NCBI GenBank assembly: GCA_016271365.2
Contig: CM057453.1
Location: 1,092,296,001 to 1,092,360,000 of the forward strand
Direction of reading: 5' to 3'
Length of the DNA stretch: 64,000 bases
Source: Neoceratodus forsteri
Lineage: Eukaryota; Chordata; Ceratodontiformes; Ceratodontidae
Shown here: in pieces, positions 1 through 9,793 of the stretch
How the letters are laid out: the number at the start of each line of letters is the position of its first letter
How positions within the stretch are numbered: position 1 is the stretch's first letter
Translations under genes and position numbers: made by a program
The notes under the pieces: generated by a model
Database searches by the model: none
Told to the model about the DNA's origin: nothing
Seen by the model: the letters and a program-made list of their open reading frames with translations, nothing else

Positions 1-228
1 TGGAGGTTGTTGGACAAGAGGAAAGAGGGAGGAGAAAGAAAGAAGGAGGATAGATCTGTAGGTGGGATTAGTTGATGGATGATTGTCTGTATGTTGGTAG
101 ATAGAAGGAAGAAGGGAAGTGAAGAAGAAAAAATGGATAAGAAGAAGGTTGTAAGGAAGGCAGGAAAGAAGTTTGAAGTTGGGAAGAAAGAAGGAAGGAA
201 GGAAGGAAGGAGGGAAGGAGTTATTGAT

Positions 229-264
<36 letters not shown>

Positions 265-1198
265 AGGGGATAGATCAGTAGTAGGTGAGATTGAAAGGTA
301 GATGATTGCTCGATATGTTGGTAGATAGAAGGAATAAGGGGAAGAAGAAGAAATGGAGGAGAAGAAGGAAGGAATAAATGTTGGTTGAAAGGAAGGCAGC
401 TAGTTAGGAAGGTAAGATATGGAGGGGAAAGGAAGGAAGGAAGGAAGGAAGATCAGTTGGGGAAGGAAGGAAGGAAGATCAGCTGGAGAAGGAAGGAAGC
501 AAGGAAGGAAGATCTGTTGAGGAAGGAAGGAAGGATGGAAGGAAGGAAAGAAGATCAGTGGTGGTGGGAAACAAGACTGGTTGATAGGTAGGTAGTTTGC
601 TAGAAAGGAAGAAGAAGAAGAAGGAATAAAGAAGATAAGCAGGTAGAAAGGAAGTCATGTTGATAGCAAAGAGGGAAGGGAAGAGGAGGAAAGGAACAAA
701 GGGACTGAGGAAAGGGAGGGAAGGGAAGGAGGAGGATGAAAGGAAAGGAATGAAATGGAAACGGAGGGAAGAAATTAGGAAAGAAAAAAGATAGATCAGT
801 AGCAAGAGTGACAGAAGGATGGTTGATAAGTAGGTATTTTGGTAGACAGGCGGAAAGAAGGAAGAAGAAGGAAGTAAGATGCGGCATACGTGGGTAGGAA
901 AGATGGAAGAGAAGGAGTTGAAAAGGAAGCGAGGGAGGGAGAGAGGAAGAGATGGAGGGCAGGAAGGAGGAAGGAGGAAGGAAGGAAGGAAATAAGGAAG
1001 TACGAACGAGCTTATGAAGGAAGGGTGATTGATCAGTTTGGGAAGATAGGATGGTGGGAAAGAAGGAAGGAAGGAAGGAAGATCTGTGGTTAGTGGAAGG
1101 AAGGCAGGAATGAAGCATGACAGGAAGGGATGGAGGTTGGTAGATACAAGAGGAATGAGGGAGGGAGAGAGAGAGAAAAAGAAAGAAAGAAAGAAAAA

Positions 1199-1246
<48 letters not shown>

Positions 1247-1956
1247 AAAAGAAAGGATAGATCAGTAGTAGGTCAGATTGAAGGATGGATGGCTGTTCAG
1301 TATATTGGTAGATAGGACTAAGAAGGGGAAGAAGAAGAAGAGGGAGACGAAGAAGGATGGAAGGTAGGTTGGTTGAAAGGAATTCAGCTAGTTAGGTAGG
1401 AAAGAGAGGGAGGGAGGGAGGAAGGAAGGAAGGAAGGAAGGAAGGAAGGAAGGAAGATCAGTAGTAGGTGGGTTAGATGGATGTATGATTGTTCAGTATG
1501 TTGCTAGGTAGGTGGAGGAAAAAGATGGAGAAGAAGAAGAAGGAATGAAAATAGGAGGATAGATAGGTTGAACTTAAGTCAGCTAATGAGGGCAGGAAAG
1601 AGATGGAGGGAGGGGAAGGGAAGGAAGGTACACTGAGTAGTAGGTGGGTTGTGATGGTTATGGATTGTTATAAGCAGAAGCAGGAGGAAGAAGGGAAGAA
1701 AAAGATGAAGAAGAAGTTAAAGGAAGATAGGAGGATAGGTAGGTTGAAATGAAGTCAGCTAGGTAGGAAAGAGAGGGAAGGAGGAAAGAAGGAAGGAAGG
1801 AAGGAAGGAAGGAAGGAAGGAAGGAAGGAAGGAAGGAAGATTTGTGGTTAGTGGGAAGGAAAGCGGTAAGGAAGCATGACAGGTAGGTAGATTGGTAGAT
1901 ACGAGAGGAAGGAGGGAAGGAGGGAGGAAGAAAGAAAGAGAGAGAGAAAGAACAAT

Positions 1957-2014
<58 letters not shown>

Positions 2015-3179
2015 GAGATAGATCAGTAGCAGGTGGGATTGAAGGATGGATGACTGGTATGTTGATAGATAGGAGGAAGAAGGGGAAGAAGAAGATGGAG
2101 GAGAAGAAGGAAGGAAGGAAGATAGGTTGGTTGAAAGGAAGGCAGCAAGTTAGATAGGAAAGATATGGAGAGGAAGGAAGGAAGGAAGGAAGGAAGGAAG
2201 GTTGGTTAAGGAAGGAAGGCAGGAAGGGTGGATGATAGGTTTATTGATAGATATTAGGAAGAAAGGAAGATCAGTTGTATCTAGAAAGGAAGGAAGGTGA
2301 CTTGTCAGGGAAGGAAGGAAGGAAGGTCAATCAAGTAGATAAATAGGTTGAAAGGAAGTCAGGTAGATAGCAAAGAGGAAAGAGAAAGAGGAGGAAAGGA
2401 AGGAAGGGATAGAGGGAGGGGAGGGGAGGAGGATGAAAGGAAGGAAGAGGGGAGGAAGGGAGGAAAGAAAGAAGGAAGGAAAGAAGATGAAAGATCAGTA
2501 GTAGGTGGGACAGAAGGATGGTTGATAGTTTGGTAGTTTGGAAGATAGGAGGAAGGAAGGAAGGAAGAAGAAGGAAAAGGACATAGGTGTGTAGGAGAGA
2601 GGGAATGGAAGGAGTTGAAAATGAAGCAAGGAAGGGACAAGGAAAGAAGGAAGGAAGGAAGATAAATTAGAGGTGGTGAGAAAGAAGGATGGTTGATAGG
2701 TAGGTAGTTTCCTAGAAAGAAATAAGAAAGAGAAAAGTAGATAAGTAGGTAGAAAGGAACTTAGGTAAATGGCACAGAGGGAAGAGAAAATGGAGGAATG
2801 AAAGGAAGAGACAGAAGGAGGGGAAGGAAGGAGGATGAAAGGAAGGAAAAGGGGAGGGAGGGAGAGAGGGAGAGAGGGAGGCAAAAAGAAGGAAGGAAGG
2901 AAAGAAGATAGATCAGTAGTAGGTGGGACAGAAGTTGGTCGATAGGTAGTTTGGTAGACTGGAGGAAGGAAGGAAGAAGAAGGAAGTCAGGTAGGATGTA
3001 GGTGAGTAGGAAAGAGGGAAGAGGAGGAGGTGAAAAGGGAAGGAAGGAAGGAAGGAAGGAAGGAAGGAAGGAAGGAAGGAAGGAAGGAAGGAAGATCAAT
3101 CTGTGGTTAGTGTTAAAAGAGTCAGGAAGGAAGCCATGACGAAAGGTGGTATGTTGGCGGGTACATAGAGAGGGAATGA

Positions 3180-3213
<34 letters not shown>

Positions 3214-4127
3214 AGATAGCTCAGTAGTAGGTAGGGTTGAAGGATGGATGCTTGTTTGGTATGTTGGTTGATAGGAGGAAGAAGAAGAAGAAGAAGATGG
3301 AGTAGGAGAAGGAAGATAGGTTGGTTGAAAGGAAGGCAGCTAGTCTGGAAGGAAAGAGATGGTGGGGAAGGAAGGAAGGAAGGAAGATGATAGATCAGTT
3401 GTAGGTGGGACAGAAGGCTGATTGATAAGTAGATAGTTTTGTAGATAGGAGAAAGGAAGAAAGAAGAAAGATTTAAGATAGGTAGTAGGTAGGTAGTAAA
3501 GAAGGATGAGAAGGAGGTGAAAAGAAAGTCAGGGAGGGATGGAGGGGCGAAGGGAGGAAGGAAATGAAGAAGGAAGAGGGAAGGAAGGAAGTAAGGAAGG
3601 AAGATCAGTGGTGGTGGGAAGGAAGGATGGTTGATAGGTAGGTAGTTTGCTAGAAAGGAAGAAGAAGAAGGAAGAAAATAGATAATTAGGTAGAAAAGAA
3701 GTCAGGTAGATAACAAAGAGGAAAGAAAAAGAGGAGGAAAGGAACAAAGGGAGTGAGGAAGAGGAGGGAAGGGAAAGAGGAGGATGAAATGAAAGAAATG
3801 GGAAGGGAGGGGCATAGAAAGAAGGAAGGAAAGAAGATAACAGATCAATAGTAAGTGCGACAGAAGGATGGTTGATAGGTAGGTAGTTTGGTAGACAGGA
3901 GGAAAGAAGGAAGGAAGGAAGAAGAAGTAAGTAAGATAGGACATAGGTGGCTAGGAAAGAAGGAAGAGAAGGAGTTGAAAATGAAGCGAGGGAGGGAGGG
4001 AAGGAAGGCAGGAAGGAAGGAAGATCTGTAGTTAGTAGGAAGGAAGGCAAGAAGGAAGCATGACAGGTAGGTAGGTTGGCAGATATGAGAGGAAGGAGGG
4101 AGAGAGAGAGAGAGAAAGGAAAGAAAG

Positions 4128-4177
<50 letters not shown>

Positions 4178-4389
4178 GATAGATCAGTAGTAGGTAAGGT
4201 TGAAGGATGGATGATTGTTCAGTATGTTGGTAGATAGGAGTAAGAAGGGAAAGAAGAAGATGGAGCAGAAAATGGATGGAAGGTAGGTTGGTTGAAAGGA
4301 AGTCAGATAGGTAGGAAAGAGAGGGAGTAGGAAAGGGAGGAAGGAAGGAAGGAAGGAAGGAAGGAAGGAAGGAAGGAAGGAAGGAAGGA
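1..4389. repeat. Purine-rich GGAA/AAAG satellite with about 1-kb higher-order repeats
   Basis: The + strand is almost entirely G and A, built of GGAA and AAAG runs. Within it a less simple cassette recurs: a GAAA run, then GATAGATCAGTAGTAGGT, then a GAAGGATGGATG segment ending in TATGTTGGTAGATAGGA. The cassette is seen near 272, 1258, 2014, 3214 and 4178, so the higher-order period is irregular, about 0.76-1.2 kb. A second cassette with GGATGGTTGATAGGTAGGTAG recurs near 815, 2515, 2690, 3630 and 3866. Long open frames here are translations of simple repeat (poly K/E/R on +, poly S/F/L/P on -) and are not called as genes. Confidence 0.9.
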
Positions 4390-4898
4390 AGCGGTCCACT
4401 GGACCACCAGGGATATTGGACAGAATTCTTCATTTTTTTTACATGTGCTCGTGATCGGGCAGACAGCGGTCCATTGGACCACCAGGGATATTGGACAGAA
4501 TTCTTCATTTTTTTTACAAATGCCCGGCAGGGCGCCAGGCTCAAGTCGTCGGGGATCGCGCACCTGCATGCAAATGGGGTCATAATGACATACAAATGGC
4601 CTCATGGGCGCCTTGCGTACATTATGACCCCATTTGCATGTCAACTTTTGAATATTGCGGTTGCAGCGCCTTGCGCAATGGAAGCGGTGCTAGCGAATCC
4701 CCATGCTCCACTCTGGCCACTGGCGCTGGTGCAGTGCCACTGTGCCATGCACATTGTGGGTGGCCAGTGTGAGATATTCAACGCTGCTGAGCCATGGCGC
4801 AGCTCCGTTGAATATCATCCAGTCCACACCCCTGCGCAGGCAATTTGAGCTGCGCCTGGGCTTGTGCCACAGCCTGGCGCAGTTTGAATATCTGGGCC
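4390..4898 (-). mobile_element. Truncated copy of the fold-back Harbinger-like element seen at 34474-36502
   Basis: It holds two 74-bp units (from 4391 and 4465) of the repeat containing GGTCCACTGGACCACCAGGG. Then comes an arm matching 34474-34910 in reverse orientation, including the ATGCAAATGGGG / CCCCATTTGCAT inverted segment. It ends at 4898 in TTTGAATATCTGGGCC, the terminal inverted repeat of the larger copy. The other half is missing: the purine satellite abuts the first 74-bp unit directly. Either the copy is truncated or the satellite expanded at its edge. Confidence 0.75.
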
Positions 4899-5162
4899 CA
4901 CATTTACAATGTGATTTAATGTTGATTCTATTTTATGGTAATAGTTAGCTCTAGTTTTGAATAGCAGCTTCACTGATTTGGTTTTTCGGGAGAGGAGGGT
5001 GGGGGATTTTATGTGCTGCTTAGGGGATGGTAGTCACAAACTGGCTGGGGGGGTGGAGTCTTTATGCTTTGGCCAGGATTCATTCTTATTTGTTGGATGC
5101 TGTGGTGTGTCCTTCAAGCCCACACACTTGGCTTTGAGGGTTGTGGGGGGTTAGGCTTCTGA

Positions 5163-5868
5163 AAGGCTGGTTTCCCTTTTGTATGGGCCACAATGTGGCT
5201 GTTATATGGGTTTCTTTTCACTGGGACCTCGGTACTATGCGATTAATATATGCCTCTCCTTTGCCTTTTTCGGTGGTGGGGTCTGGGGGGTGGGGGTTCA
5301 ACTGTCAGTTGCTGTGTCTGCTAATTTCTTTGTTGGGTGGGGTATTGTGGAGTGGGCTAGTTCAATATTGTTTTGTTGGTGGAAGGGTGGGGAGTATCTT
5401 GTATATAGCTTTTGTGGGTGTGGGGGGAAGTTGGGGAGGTTGGTGGGTGGTTGGGGACGGTTCTTCCTCAGAGCAGACTTCTTGGGATTTGCTACCAAGG
5501 GCATTCTCCCTCCTTGCTGGTTTCCCTTTTGTATGGGCCACAATGTGGCTGTTATATGGGTTTATTTCATTGAGGCCTCTGTACTATGTGTATTACATAT
5601 ATGCCTTCCTTGCTTTTTCGGTGGGGGTCTGGGGATGGGGTGGGGGGTTCAACTGTAGTTTTTGTGTCTCTAATTTCTTTGTTGGGTGGGTATTGTGGGG
5701 TGGGCTAGTTCATATTATTGTTTTGTTGGTGGAAGGGTGGGGGTATCTTGTATATAGTTTTTGTGGGTGTGGGGGGAAGTTGGGGAGGTTGGTGGGTGGT
5801 TGGGGGGGGTTCTTCCTCAGAGCAAACTTCTTGGGATTTGCTACTAAGGGCATTCTCCCTCCTTGTCT
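5163..5868. repeat. Two tandem copies of a G-rich 350-bp unit
   Basis: The segment starting GGCTGGTTTCCCTTTTGTAT at about 5166 recurs at about 5516 and both copies run to the phrase GGGCATTCTCCCTCC. Similarity is high throughout with small indels. The + strand has many runs of three or more G, so intramolecular quadruplexes are possible. A 266-codon open frame spans the array but is rich in G/W/V and spans both repeats, so I do not call it a gene. The flanks 4899-5162 and 5869-6019 show nothing recognisable. Confidence 0.8.
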
Positions 5869-6019
5869 GCTTCCTTTGCTTATATGTCTGATGGGGTCCA
5901 GGTATAAATTTGTGATGGGGAATGTAAGGGGTGGCTCATGACAAGAAGAAATTATTTATGTTGTTGGGTCACCTTCAGAAGCTTAACCCACAGGTGGTTA
6001 GGTCATAGGTAGGTCTCAT

Positions 6020-6440
6020 AGGTCTATACAGAGCATTTAAAGACATGAAGTCCAATTTTAGCTCGCTAGTAAATCTAACCATACCCCTGGATTCCATTAC
6101 TAATCAAATGACCATCTAGTTTGTTTTTGAAATCTGTTATTTTGTTACTGGCCACTACCTCCACTTGGAGCTTGTTCCACACCCTCACTACTCTTAAACT
6201 GAACCAGCATTTCTTTTTGTTGAAGTGATACATTTCTTGCTAACTGTAATGGGTGAGCCCTTGTGCAGTATTTCTGTTCTCTGAAAACCATCCCAAGCTG
6301 TTCCCATAGTCTCTCGTCTGTTAAGGCCTTGAATATAAGACACATGTCTCCAGTTGGAGTGCTTTCTGCAGACGGATTGGTCCCAGTCTTTATCCCAACC
6401 TATTCTGGCTAATCCCAATATTAGGATAGGGGGCCATCAG
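6020..6440 (-). mobile_element. Old CR1/L2-like LINE 3' fragment
   Basis: Reverse-strand translation in shifting frames gives the typical C-terminal end of a CR1-clade reverse transcriptase ORF: a GDMCLIFKAL-like helix, a TRAHPLQLARN-like stretch, then a segment of the NSLP-type motif ending in NKLDGHLI. It is more diverged than the CR1 copies further right and has no intact reading frame. The assignment rests on recalled motif order. Confidence 0.55.
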
Positions 6441-8309
6441 ATACCCGTGGCCTTCTGTCCTCAGTTTGTAAATGTTTCTGTTTCTTCTCTAGTGAATGAC
6501 AGGAACTTTATCTCCTACTTGAGGCTTCAAGCACGTTTTGCAATCCCCACTTTTCATGTTTTTTTAATATTGGCAACTGGTGGCTGCTCTCTCTTCAGTT
6601 TTGGGATGTTCCCTGGAAGTCTCTCCTGGGGAAGATCCTCTTTCCCGGTTATTGCTGCTGGCTGGTCAAATGCATTCTGTGGCTGGGCTGGATTTCTGTC
6701 TGCAGTCCCATGCACCTGATGCCCTATCCAATATTTGTTTTTATTGGCAGCAGATCTTCCGGTGGCCAGCTGATCTAGGCTGCTGGAGATGCATCTGGCG
6801 CAATCTGTTCAAATTTATTAAGAGAAACCGGTATCGCTGGACCCAGTTTTGCATTTTTGCATAATTTAGGGGAAGGAAGATCAAAGGGTCCCAGAGGACA
6901 TTCTCTTCCTCCAGGAGAGAGGGCAGCTGTTGCTTCTACTACACTGCCACCTTGATGACTGTGGTTGACAGGGCAGCAGGAAGGGGGGATAATGGCTGAG
7001 CTCAGCTCTGCATGCTCTCCATGCAATAACATTGAACCCCTTGTGTACCAACATCCCAGGGACCGGGACCAGAAAAAGGAAACATCATGTCTCAAGCAGA
7101 ATGAGCCCGGGATACACTCAGATCCAGACCCCTGCCACTGTGCAATCCTCTCCCCTCCGAGAGAACACCAACTTCCATACCCAGAAGGCAGCTGGATGGC
7201 TCTGGTATGGCTCGGTGGGGGGGGAGTTGCCTTCTAGGAGCTAGTGGTGCTACTCAAACATGTAGGAGTGGAACCATCTGACTAAAAGGAATAACCGGTA
7301 GCAAACAGGTGTTTGACTGACATAACCGGTAACCAAGAGGACCACAACTTTGTAGCATGTCAATGCACGTGCATCTTAAAGCTCATAACTGTCAAACAAC
7401 ACATTAAACACCCTTTGCAGTACTTGTCCATTACCTGTTGACTTTCTAAATTATTGGAAGCAGGCACATACATGGTGCCTGAAATACGCAGCTGGCTGTT
7501 TGTAAATCTTTACACAAATAAAACACTTTTTTTTTTGCAGTACAGTCTGTAATTAAGTAATTTTACACTTGACTGGTAATGAGCTGTGATTTTTTTTGCA
7601 AGTGAATTAAAAAAGAAAACAACCATGAATTTTAAATGTGTTGTTAGTGCATTAGTGCACTGTATGTTCCCTTTTTGTGGTATTGCAGCAAATGAGAAAG
7701 CAAAGCATTAGCAATGTGTTTATAAAAAAAATGAACATTCTGAGGAGCCAGTTTGAAATGTATTATGCCTCCAGTCTGTTAATGAGTTGACAATTCATTG
7801 CAGTGCTCCTTACAGTAAATGCTGACTGTATAATACTTTGGATCAGAACAAGAATAACACCAAAAAAATGATTCAGCTGACGTCTCATGTACCTAACCTG
7901 TTGCTATTCCATGATGGTCGATATAAAGTGTATTATTGCTAATAGGTCAAGACACAAAATATGTTTTATTGAATCTGTCCCGCCTTTTACTCCAACTGCC
8001 TGCTGGTATCACCTCTCACTACTGGACTCCACCAGCAGAAGTCCTGTGTCATCTGTTATCCTGCTACTTTGGCATATCCCTGCTGGGGGGCCCCAAGCTG
8101 CCACCAGGGAGCAACGCACCTACTATATGGGAATACCAACAGAGGGGCTTGAGCAAGCATGGTCAGATGTCAGGTAGTGTTGGATGAGCATGTGAATCAT
8201 CAGCCGGCACACTGGAATGGAGCCTATTACCATGTGCTCCACAGGCTTCCCTCTGCCAACCACCTTTGGGACCATACAGACTGAAGCATACAGGAAGGAC
8301 TGTGCTGTG
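6441..8309. other. No gene recognised
   Basis: 6441-7260 is of mixed composition with short open frames on both strands that match nothing I know. 7261-7900 is AT-rich with short poly-A/T runs. 7900-8309 precedes the R repeat and may be a diverged part of it, but I could not align it to the second R unit. Confidence 0.6.
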
Positions 8310-9328
8310 ACGTGTCACCCATACCACTTTGCACACCTCCATCAAGTCACCAGCAGAAGCCACTGTGTAAGCAGTGAGTCATTTCACTTTCCCCAAGGAC
8401 AGTATCTTCACACACTTTCTGATGCCCTTCCTGCAGGCCTTTGTTACTGCTATCCCAGGCTCAGAGCATGAACCTGGGTCTCCATACCACAGAGCCAACC
8501 ACAAAATGTTTTACAATTGTCTGTATACATTTTTTTATTATTTGATTTTATCTTTCTGGTATATTACCCCTATGAACCATCCACACCTGTCAGGCCTACT
8601 TGCCACAGACCACAGATCTTGCCAAGGCCACAAAAGCCTGTCATCCATTGTAATCTCAGTACAATCTGAGAGGAGCTGGCCCCTTCTCTGGGTACCATTT
8701 CCTTAGTTTGTGTTGAGTGGCTGCAGACTACAGGATGAGGATGTTTCTCCAGTGGTCGCATGGTGAGATATGCTGTAATTGCCAGTACAATGCATGTTTT
8801 CAGATTGTTGTGAACACACTCAGTGTCAGGGGTAGAAGCAGGTGTCAGCGCCTTTGTGCTCTTCCACCAGTGGACTGATGTAGGACCCCAGTGTCAATGA
8901 TTGAGGCTACGTTAGGTGAGATTCTCTGTTGAATGGCTGCCCATCCCCCTGGCCACAAGAGGGCAGGCATTCTGTGAGAAGTACAGGAACCCACCCACCC
9001 CCGGAGTGGAGAGATCATCTATCCAACAGGTCCTCCAGCACCAGACACCACTAACTGGTGTCACAGGCTCAGGACTTAACCCAAAGGCCCACAAGTATAA
9101 GGCAGATACCTTCATCACTAGGCCATTTGGGGGTTCTATGTTTTCTACATTCTCTTTGTGATGTTGAGGCTGGTTTTCAGCCAGTCAGACTACAAACTGA
9201 CAGAGCGTACTGTAGGTTTCAAATTATTTTTCAAACAGTGGAATTGCTATGGTAAGATAAATCTTAGCATTAACTAGAAAATTACAAGAAGGAAAAGGGG
9301 ACCCAGTTATGAACTTTACCACCCTTAA
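8310..9328 (-). repeat. R repeat, unit 1, left part (tRNA-like segment inside)
   Basis: This segment aligns with 23480-24210 plus 25993-26245. Shared landmarks are the CCACTGTGTAAGCAGTGAGTCAT region, CCTTCCTGCAGGCC, the GGCTGCCCATCCCCCTGGCC stretch and AGAGGGCAGGCATTCTGTGAG. On the minus strand, about 9130 to 9060 reads like a tRNA-derived SINE head: an A-box-like TGGCCTAGTGATGAAGG and, about 40 bases on, a B-box-like GGGTTAAGTCC. The second copy (26045 to 25990) keeps the better B box GGGTTCATTCC. The unit is cut at the TTAA at 9325 by the Kolobok-like element and resumes at 23211. Confidence 0.65.
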
Positions 9329-9439
9329 AGGAATTTGCTCAGTTTTATGGTTGTGATTTACCATCTTTTCCAGCAAAACTAAATATGTCTAAAACAGATG
9401 ATTATTTTATAAAAAAATTAGTTTTTCATACCTTTTTTT

Positions 9440-9608
9440 AGTGTTTTCCGTCCGCGAACCCGGAAGTCAAATCAATCAGAACTTGCCTAGATAAAAGCTC
9501 AAGCAACCTCATGAGTGTTAGGCTGTGACGTCTTACCAGGTAAACAGGGAACAGCACGGTGTGAACATAGCCAAGTCTAGCCGAGTAGCAGGTGGGCCCC
9601 CCTCAGTT
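9440..9608 (+). promoter_or_regulatory. Probable promoter and 5' non-coding exon of the accessory gene
   Basis: Just inside the left end lie an ETS-like site (ACCCGGAAGT, about 9458), a CCAAT-like CAATCAG and a CRE-like TGACGTC near 9526. The segment ends in a consensus splice donor, TTGG|GTAAGTGG, at 9608/9609. It holds only a very short upstream ORF. No TATA box is obvious. The role is inferred from motif content and its place before the gene at 9794. Confidence 0.4.
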
Positions 9609-9793
9609 GGGTAAGTGGTTACCTTCTGAACTCTGAAAACTTTTGCATTTATCTTCTTTTTTCTAATTAAATGGGGTATCTGGGACACTGTTGATAAATG
9701 TATGATGCAAACACAGAGCTAGTGTATCAGAGTGTGTCAACCTGGACCCTCCTCTATTGATTTTCCAGGTGGGCCCTTGTATCTTCTTTCCAG

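Noticed and set aside
479..4050. Many open frames of 60-170 codons in the purine satellite
   Set aside because: They are translations of GGAA/AAAG runs (K/E/R on one strand, S/F/L/P on the other).
5141..5941. 266-codon frame
   Set aside because: It spans two tandem copies of a G-rich repeat and its residues repeat with the unit.
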